Positions 56,467 to 64,000 of a stretch of DNA of 64,000 bases are shown here, one piece after another. The stretch covers positions 737,001-801,000 of the forward strand of contig OZ020309.1 of NCBI GenBank assembly GCA_963971305.1, in the 5' to 3' direction. This DNA comes from Arcuatula senhousia. Taxonomy: Eukaryota; Mollusca; Bivalvia; Mytilida; Mytilidae. Under the pieces are notes generated by a model. It was not told the DNA's origin. It did not search any database and saw only the letters and a list, made by a program, of their open reading frames with translations. The position numbers and the translations under genes are program-made. The first letter of the stretch is position 1; every line of letters starts with the position of its first letter.

Positions 56467-57574
56467 TTCCACATAACCATCCTTTATCTGGCGAAAATAC
56501 AATGATGAATCCTGTTTGAACCTATAATCACTGAGAGAGAGAAGCGAGGTTGGAGTGGGAAACAAAGGATCTGTCAATTTTGAAGATCACTGGAAAAGGG
56601 TAGGTGCGGAAGCATGAAACTTGGAACTCTCCACGCACGTTGGTTCAATATGGTTTACGGTCATGTTTCCGCATTAGTATAGCCTGATGAACCGGCATTT
56701 ATTATGACAGGGCTGCCCCATTCAACCACCTGTGGCACACATCCCAGTCGCTTTGTGGGCTAAGCGGCCTGGAAAGATGACAGGTTTCTAAGCGCTCTTT
56801 AGTGGACTTTCAATTTACCGACAAGCTTAGCGCTGCTGCTAACCTATTCGCCTTCCGGGTCCCGCACGGGAGCATACTCTTATGAAGTTTTTTTCTTGAA
56901 ACTATAATATATACAATAAATACATATGTGTAAAAATTAAGACGTACTGAATGGGCATTCGAGTCTTATATAATCTTGGATAAAACAGCAGACATGAAAG
57001 AAGACGACTCTATGATACAAACAAACACATCCAAGAAACAACTTCAAGTCAAGTTAAAAGAAGGTAGCCCAGGAACTGTAAGCATTTTCTGCTTGTCGCA
57101 ACACAAACATTTTGTTTCCAGCCAATTATTGAAGGAGGCTTTTTTCAATTTATAACAGTTGGTAGTAATGCTTAGACAATAGATTAATGGGTTCTGGTTG
57201 TAGGCGTTGTATGTGCCTGTCTGTTTATATAGGCTATATAAAGTTGAATTCTTGACTTTAACTGACGAATTCTTGTCCAAAACCCTTGAAATGATAGTAC
57301 CGTATTCTTATTTTTTCTAACAACATACAATGTCTTTTAAAATATGATTTAATAGGTAAACAACACGCACAACTTGTCTATTTAAAGTATGAAAAAACCT
57401 GGAACTCTCTTGCAAAAACCTGGACGCCTCTTGAAAAAGCCTTGACATGTATTTTATTTTAATTTAAAAATATGTAAGACGCAACTTTTTGGCATCAATG
57501 TTCAGGATGCCATAATATCACATTGATGTTCACTTAAAATGGTTAGCAATCTTGTTCAATATATTTGTCTTTTA

Positions 57575-59059
57575 AGGGACATATCATTTTTTACCTGGGA
57601 GGGGGGGGGGCTGGTCATTTAGAATTGAGAGTTGAAAAAAATTTTGAACCCCCCACTGAAATGTAAAGATAATTTTAGATCCCCCCTCTTCCAGTTTAAA
57701 AAAAAATTGATCCCCCCTCTTTACATCTAATGCTTTAACTTTAAGTAATTTGGAGTGTCAATACACACTGGACATATTTATCAATTCAAAGGCATATAAA
57801 ATTTGGTAGCGATTGGAGCTAAAGAAAGAAATAAAGGAATTAATAATGTATAGGTAAATGATGTAGGGCCCAAACAGGAGGTTATAGTCTGACAGACCAA
57901 AACACAACTAAGGATTGACATACAGTTGATCATACTGAACAACCGGGCGAATTTAAAATCATGCTCATGCGAGGTTTCTGAGAAACTCTTGACAAATTTT
58001 TTATTTCGGTTCAATCTCCAACAGGAAGTAGTGTATGTTCCAACAGGATCAAAAGTTGCAAAGCACATACAATTTATGACACTGAAGAACCCTGCCAAAT
58101 ATCAAGTCATTTTTATGTACAATTTCTATGAAACGCTTGACAAAAAGTTTCATAACGGTCCAGTCCCAAGCAGAAAGTAGTGGCATGCCAGGTCTGAAAG
58201 GCATTTAGGACGCCATAATTTGAATAATAATACTGAACCACCAGCCTGCCTTTTAAACAGTTTCTAGGATAGCCTCGGGTACCTTACTTTCTCAGGAAAG
58301 AAGCATCTAGGTCACACTTCAACTAAGGGGATAATTCTATAATATAGAAAGGTATTAGAGCTTAATTTTATCAAATGGTATTAATGTAATGTAATTTGTC
58401 CAAGACAAGGGATGAGCTTGCAATATATAAAAGAGAATAAAGATCTGCCAAAATTAAATATGGGTATAAGATTTTCAATTGGAAAAAAATATAATTAAAA
58501 TGGGTATAGTTTTAAGACAAGATTATATAAAAATGGGTATCCTTTTTAATATTCAATGAAAAAGATTAAAAATTTTAATATGGAAATTGAATTCAAATCG
58601 AAAACGACACACCCACCCCTAAAATTTACCAAGATAGCACCCCCTTCAGGAGACAAGAATTGTCAGCAATAAAAACTATTCTCTGGTAACCCCTTTAAAA
58701 GAAAACACGCACTGTCGCTTTGATTAAGAACACATCCCACAAAAAGTCCATTGCACCAATGCAAAATTCCAAAGCAAAGAAATCTGAACTTGTTAATCAG
58801 GCCAGAGGTAACCATGTAACTTTCAAATGTACCATGTTCAATAGATGGAGACGTTATACAGTGCATACAAACACTGAGATTTTAAATATTAAAGTCCCTT
58901 CTTCTTAGTTTATTCACAAAAATAGTGCATAATTTAATTGATCCCTCCTCTATAAAGTTATTAAAAAATCTGAACCCCCCTTTTATATCAAGAAAAATAA
59001 AATTGATCCCCCTCTTTTTTGACCAGCCCCCCCTCCCAGATAAAAAATGATATGTCCCT
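57575..59059. mobile_element. Nested 1.5-kb element with G-rich TIRs
   Basis: AGGGACATATCATTTTTTA, then CTGGGAGGGGGGG and GCTGGTC, occurs at the left and inverted at the right (about 40 bp, imperfect in the G run). The target duplication is not clear. It contains fragments related to the 52125-52887 repeat family (57865-58200) and 'gatccccc'-rich stretches at both ends. No coding frame. Confidence 0.7.
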
Positions 59060-59738
59060 AAGGGGCGAAAAATGCAAAAAGGTAAAAATTCAAAAAACAG
59101 CCCACAATTTCATTTAGGAATCACATTTTTTTATAGGAATTGGTGTTGTTATACAATATGATAATACTATAATATGCCTACCCGTTGGTAGCATTTTGTC
59201 TTTGCTTTCAGTTAAAAATCACTAAATATCACCAAATTTTACATTTTTATTGATTATTCTCTTGAAAAAACCAGGACAATAGACCATTTGCCAATTAATA
59301 TCGGATTTTTATTCCGTGATCGATTTAATTTTACCGTTTACAATACCGTTATGAAAAATCCCGTTGGTTTCCAAATAGATAGAAGTAGGACAAGCCTCGG
59401 ATTTTATCGTGAACGTCTTGGATAATTCACGTGAAAAATTAAAACAACTTACAGAGATTTAAATGTTTATGACATCATATTCTAATAATATATACCACAT
59501 CATTTCATACTACGATATTAAAATCATTCAAATATGCTTTGATTAGTGTATTCAAAATATCGGAATTGCATTGAGAGCAAGCGATGTTCTATTCCTTGTC
59601 CGGTGGCTGGTTACCGACGGTAACAGTAAAATCCGGTAAAATATGACTAAGTACCCAAAATAATCAAAGTGAACAACAATTGGCAAATGCACTATTGTAA
59701 ATCAATCCTGTCGCCGGACACGGGACCTACCGTGTAAT

Positions 59739-60640
59739 TGACAGCCTTATAACAAAAAGGCGAATGGCTACTTTAAACATAGTAAAAGAGACTTTGTACA
59801 TAATATAAAGCATCGTACATTTAAGTGTAATTTTGTATGCCACAGGTAAATGTTATTAGACATGATAGAAAATCATTTTGATTCGACATTTACAATTTAG
59901 GTATTTAAAGTCAGGGGAAATCTCAAAATGAAAACACAGTATAGGTAGTTTATACTCGTAATTTACGTTTTAAATGTTTCAATACTCTTAGGACATTTTA
60001 CATATGTAAACTTCAATTCTTCTTGAAGCATGAAAAATAGTTAAGAATGCCGATTGCACAGTTTCGACATATATATAAAACGTTTGTGAGATCCGAGGAA
60101 CGTTTGTATTCAGTTAACAATTAACTTCGAAGATTAATCGGACGAATTGGAATCAATTTCAAGTGCTTTCCGAATTTTTGGAGCTTGTTTTCCTATAATT
60201 AGCGGAGAGGTACACATGTACCGATGGGGCATTCGACTGTCAATTCAGAAAGGGCAAAAACAAAATCATTCAACAGAAACGAGAACAACACAAAAAAAAA
60301 ACAGACAAAACAACGAGAATGCACACAGGAGCTTCAGATTGGTAAGCAGTCTCTGTTTGTTGCACCACACTCTTCAAGCAACGCTGCCAACCACTGTTGC
60401 CAACGGTCACTCGTGTCAAATCAGGTAAAATGAGACCCAAAATAAAATATGATATGAAAATCCCACATTCTGTTATCGAGATAGAATTCCTGATTTTGTT
60501 TACAACTATATGATGTCTTCCGTAAAACTTTTAAGAGAAGACCACCATCGAGGAGATACATACATGTAACCCTGTATAAATTTTTTTGTGTTGGACAGGT
60601 CCAACATGTGCAGGCTCTTTTACAAAAATGTTTTAATTAT
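59739..60640. other. Non-coding, nothing recognised
   Basis: The frame at 60147-60428 (93 codons) is rich in Gln, Asn and Thr and has no recognisable domain; it overlaps a second frame at 60224-60433. No gene is supported. Confidence 0.4.
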
Positions 60641-60642
60641 AT

Positions 60643-61390
60643 AAAATGTGTCTATGATGCACGAATGACCCGACTGTTCTTGACTCCTAACATGTATTAA
60701 CCGAGATACATATATGGACCTTTACAAAAATCGTTCATACTTTAAATATAGGTCACAGTGCCCTACTTTCTACTGTGTGATGGTCCTGTGAAGGGCCTGG
60801 AAGGCTAATAGGCCCGCAGCAGAGCCTAGCTTGTCGACTAAGGGTCTTGGAATTCTGACGTCGGGTCAGTGTTCAGCCCACAGAGCAACCACGGTGTTTA
60901 TCCCAAGTGACTGAATAGGGTAGCCCTCTTCCGCAGGGGTTGCCAGGTCTATAATAAGGAAACTCTGACCGCTGACCATAGTAAGCCAACGTGTGTGAGA
61001 GTGTCATGCACGTAAAATACCCTTGTGTGGACCGTCAAATAGTGCACCACCACCCCCTACTCATGGCCACTTCTCCCATTTTTCCTGTGGTTCTTTAAAA
61101 TTTACTACTCCTTTGTTTCCCACCCCACCCCCACATTTCATTATCATCATCATTTCATGTTCATTTTATCATCCCTTTTCAAATAACCTATAGTGTTACG
61201 AGGGTGCAAGACACCAACATACACACTCACTACTGTGTGGTGTTTCGCTATGCCATGATGCATCTGCTGGTGAAAAAATCATTGACCCACCACCACGTAG
61301 CACCGAAGATATCAATCTTACCCAAAAAACTTTAACAAAATGTTACGGATGGACAGACGTAAGGACGGACTGAAGGACTGAAACTTTCCT
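60643..61390. mobile_element. HINE-type element related to 43776-44667, split by an insertion
   Basis: The left part begins 'aatgtgtctatgatgcac' and includes 'aaatataggtcacagtg'. The right part resumes at 61243 with 'aaaaaatcattgacccacca' and ends 'gttacggatggacagacg'. The same phrases occur in the element at 43776. Confidence 0.6.
60783..61230. mobile_element. 448-bp insertion with about 12-bp target duplication
   Basis: It splits the surrounding HINE. The flank 'tactgtgtgatg' (60771-60782) is repeated as 'tactgtgtggtg' (61231-61242). The right half is C/T-rich with 'catcatcat'. A 12-bp duplication suggests a retrotransposed (SINE-like) insertion; no A/B boxes are convincing. Confidence 0.55.
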
Positions 61391-61728
61391 ATAAATGTTA
61401 CATATGAAATAAAGGTGTTTTGATATGGACCCCGAGTTTAAATACCTCAATCGTAAATCTCAATTGTAAATGTCGAATTCTATCATGTCTATTAGGGAAG
61501 AATAGTGTCATTTACGTTTAAAATTAGTAAACACGATACATCCATAGCTCATGTAAGTATTATACGTGTACAATAGTTAAGTTTGCATTTATTTCAAGGG
61601 TCCGGCTGTTTGACTTGAGCACCTCTGGTGAGTCAAATTGATTAACTCGAGAGATGCAGCGTTGCGTTGGGAGTAACCAAAGGTAATAAACAGTACTCTT
61701 TGGGATGTATTTAATATTCTGTCAGTTC

Positions 61729-61951
61729 TAGTATGAGGCTCCCACAGGGTAGGGTTAGGGTAAGGATAGCCCTAACCCTTCCCCCTAACCGAGGTCGCAC
61801 GATCGGTTTTAAAACACTTTGATGAGGTCTATTTGATGTCGCAGGTCGTTTTCAATGAAATTTAAAGCTAATCATTTCTATAACCATGCAGATGTCCCGA
61901 AAAAGCATTCATGTCGTAGGTCGTTTTAGACCCTACGGGAGCCTCCAGTAT
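61729..61951. mobile_element. MITE-like inverted-repeat element
   Basis: 'gaggctcccacagggt' at the left and, inverted, 'gaggctcccgtagggt' at the right bound about 220 bp. Just inside the left end is a small TAGGGTTAGGG / CCCTAACCCT inverted pair. No coding capacity. Confidence 0.55.
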
Positions 61952-62197
61952 GTCAATTAACACCACACTCATGTTTACCAATGGCATAGATCTGCGCTAA
62001 AAGCTAATTCTCTTTTTAAAGTATTGCATGTACCGTCGGCTTAAAGTCATTAGCCCGATTCGTAAAGCATTGTTTAAAAACAAAAAGAACTTGCAATAAA
62101 TGTGTTTTTGAGTCAGTCAATATGTATCGCGGTATTGCATCTTGACTCTTTGTTTGAATTGTTTTACCTCCATCCCACAGAAACTAATAGCACAGAG

Positions 62198-62362
62198 ATG
62201 ACTACGATACCAGTAATAGATTTCCAGAAATATGGATTACTGGTGAATGATAAAGATACTGTTTCCCATCAGGATCTGGTAGATTTAGGAAACCAGATGT
62301 GTGTTGCCCTGGAGACCATTGGTTTCTGTTACCTGAAGAATCATGGGATAGACGAAAAACAG
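62198..62362 (+). CDS. Exon 1: isopenicillin N synthase-like 2OG/Fe(II) dioxygenase (N-terminal domain)
   Basis: 55 codons from ATG 62198 to donor CAG|GTTACA at 62363. It reads 'MTTIPVIDFQKYGLL' and 'ALETIGFCYLKNHGI', the DIOX_N signature of the isopenicillin N synthase-like family (IPVIDF followed by GFfYlkNHGI). Such non-haem enzymes bind Fe(II) and 2-oxoglutarate and hydroxylate or oxidise small molecules; the animal substrate is unknown. A possible acceptor 'catcccacag' at 62171-62180 suggests a preceding 5'-UTR exon. The open frame runs upstream to 62102, but those residues do not resemble the family. The catalytic HxD...H triad would be in later exons outside the window. Confidence 0.82.
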
Positions 62363-62862
62363 GTTACAACTTTAGCAACCACATCGGAAAACTAGTGACA
62401 CACGTGCATGCAAAAAAAGCGTGTGGCTTTAATAACTCTTTTTTTATAGATTTTTGGGGTCATTTAAAAGATTACTTATAAGATAGAGTATTACTGAGAT
62501 ACAAAAGAAGTATAAAGGTTTTCTTGAAAATCTTAAAGCCATATTTATAACCATGATAACGGAAAGACTATTCTAAAAGCAGGAAAAATATGACACAACA
62601 AAATTTTTAAAGGCATACATTTTTTTTAGAAGGAAGGTAAAAGAACACAACGGTACTCATTATCTGGCACATAAATCCATCGTACTTTTCCTTCAATGTT
62701 CCAATACAGTTAAGAACACATATTTAACAATGTGTTCCTTAACACCTTTATACAAGATACAGTGCCACCATAGAACACTAGTTATTAAGTTGCATATTGT
62801 CCAAAGCCCTAGCCCCGAAGTGCCCCTTGTACTAAAAGAGCATTATATACTTTTTATTTAAG

Positions 62863-62978
62863 TTGAACGCCGTTTTGGAAAAGTCTAAGACGTTTTTTAA
62901 TCAGACAGTAGAAGAGAAGAGTAAATGTTCCAAAACTGATGATGGTTTTTGTGGATGGATAGGACTTGAAAAAGAAAA
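62863..62978 (+). CDS. Exon 2: dioxygenase
   Basis: The acceptor TTTATTTAAG ends at 62862 and the donor AAAA|GTTAGT starts at 62979. The 116 nt enter in phase 0 and leave in phase 2, encoding LNAVLEKSKTFFNQTVEEKS and then a DDGFCGWIGLEKE stretch. The helix plus a G-(Y/W) segment after the DIOX_N motif is usual for the family. The join with exon 1 gives GIDEKQ-LNAVLE, as expected. Confidence 0.78.
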
Positions 62979-63307
62979 GTTAGTCTTGCCTGTACAATAT
63001 ACGGACTTATCATCATGTTCCTTGTGAATAGAAATGTTAAGTTAAAAAACTTTTGCATTTTATAGAACTTAATTTAAAAAATGAAACTCGAGAACGTAAA
63101 AATAAATGGGTAAATTAATTGTTCGGTTATATATTATAAGTCGCAAAACTTGGCACTAGCAATAAAAACCAGCCGTATTAAGTTTCAGTATGGAATGGTC
63201 AAAATCCAAGTCCGTGTTCTTATTTTCATATAAATTAAATGCTATATAATTATTGTTAGCTCCGTAGAATGATAATTACTAAGTAAGTACACTTGTATTT
63301 TTTTCAG

Positions 63308-63371
63308 ATTGAATCCAGAGAGACCTGTTGGAGATTACAAAGAAACATTTAATGTGACACCAGATTGCAAC
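63308..63371 (+). CDS. Exon 3: dioxygenase
   Basis: The acceptor TTTTTTCAG ends at 63307 and the donor AAC|GTTAGT starts at 63372. The 64 nt complete the split codon, then encode LNPERPVGDYKETFNVTPDC. D-x-K-E-x-F is the conserved 'D(x)KE(x)F' segment of isopenicillin N synthase-like proteins. It leaves in phase 0. Confidence 0.78.
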
Positions 63372-63964
63372 GTTAGTAGATAGTAGCAGGCATTACCACG
63401 CCAAGTTATCATCTATATATGATCCTTGGCATTACTGCGTCGAAATTAGTCAACAGAGAATATACTGCATGCCTCAAGGTTCACCTTGATCTCATGACGC
63501 TTAAGTTTAGTCATGTTCTAATAGAGCATTACTGCGCGTACTCAAGTCATCACGAGAGTGAACTCATGTGCTCCGAAAGGTCAGTAGTTCCTGATTGTTC
63601 GCGTTAATTGCTAAAATTAAACGAGTCAGATATTACAGAGATCATGAACGAAAATCTATATTATGACACAGCAAACCAACCAGTAACACGATTTTTACTA
63701 ACAAAATGAGGGTGAATTTTGGTGCTCCGTCCCAGTAAATAATCCCTGTCCGTGCAATTCAACATACCCGTTGAATTGTAACTAATGAGTTTTTTTTAAA
63801 CAGACTGTATATTATAATATAGAGGTCTATGGTTTTATGTTAGTAAGTTCTGGTCAAGGATTTAGGTCTCCGCCAAATTATAAATTGTGTACTAGTATAC
63901 GATGCGTGTTATCAAACAAATCAGTCTAATTCTTTACATGTTCGTCGGCTCTATTTCCTTTTAG

Positions 63965-64000
63965 TTATGGCCAGAGACCGTCCCAGAGTTTGAGAAAACC
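63965..64000 (+). CDS. Exon 4 (partial): dioxygenase, runs off the window
   Basis: The acceptor 'ttccttttag' ends at 63964. The visible twelve codons read LWPETVPEFEKT, which matches the N-x-W-P-x-x-x-P-x-F element of the family. The exon is truncated by the window end. Confidence 0.75.

Larger units (their letters stand above)
55144..59734. mobile_element. 4.6-kb DNA transposon with 32-bp perfect TIRs, TSD TAAT
   Basis: CACGGTAGGTCCCGTGTCCG and the next 12 bases are mirrored exactly at 59703-59734. Both ends are flanked by TAAT (55140-55143 and 59735-59738). No transposase frame is evident; the frames at 55157, 56126 and 60147 encode nothing recognisable. CAC-starting ends with a 4-bp duplication would fit a Chapaev/CMC-like family, tentatively. 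Internal clusters of 'gttttttcgagagg'/'gtcc' motifs lie at 55178-55235 and 55398-55440, with the inverted form at 57390-57450. Another element (57575-59059) is nested inside. Confidence 0.8.

Noticed and set aside
60147..60433. Two overlapping plus-strand ORFs near the dioxygenase gene as an upstream exon
   Set aside because: No family resemblance and no phase-compatible donor that would join the dioxygenase start; composition is repetitive.

Overview
The window looks like nuclear DNA of a bivalve mollusc, probably a mussel-type genome. The evidence is a split HEPN(DZIP3-type)/nSTAND/ankyrin gene of a kind expanded in bivalves, short-arm rolling-circle repeats with GTCC or GTAC microsatellites, a Naiad-type Penelope retroelement, tRNA-derived SINEs and very low coding density. 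Species is inferred from recalled repeat families, not from a search.

Layout. 1-4500: AT-rich non-coding DNA with three Helentron-like (HINE) repeats. 4540-18990: one 14 kb minisatellite of 35-bp units with a higher-order period of about 1.8 kb. 19114-53535 (minus strand): a four-exon gene reassembled here from exon homology, splice sites and matching phases. Its exons are 53307-53535 and 43085-43314 (HEPN domain with an intact RNxxxH motif), 36135-36360 (coiled coil) and 19114-22082 (nSTAND-type NTPase plus ankyrin repeats). It would encode about 1217 residues. Its introns hold most of the mobile DNA. Intron 3 carries a decayed Penelope-like element (22150-27345) and, at 27571-35002, a compact 7.4-kb Polinton/Maverick-like element. 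That element has 6-bp target duplications, AG...CT ends, inverted repeats of 0.6-0.7 kb containing telomere-like TTAGGG arrays, an intact 1357-codon protein-primed type DNA polymerase B, and a small zinc-finger protein. Introns 2 and 1 each hold one copy of a 3.2-kb duplicated block, the second interrupted by a 1.5-kb DNA transposon with a clean empty site in the first. Intron 1 also holds a broken duplicate of HEPN exon 2.

53536-62100: non-coding, with a 4.6-kb terminal-inverted-repeat element (55144-59734), a second 1.5-kb element nested in it, and smaller repeats. 62198-64000 (plus strand): the first four exons of an isopenicillin N synthase-like 2-oxoglutarate/Fe(II) dioxygenase gene that runs off the window.

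The two cellular genes show no functional link. The HEPN-NTPase-ankyrin gene has the layout of an NLR-like innate sensor. The most unusual items are the integrase-less polymerase element with telomere-like repeats inside its ends, and the Penelope-like ORF, in which three in-frame UGA codons fall where relatives are expected to have cysteine.
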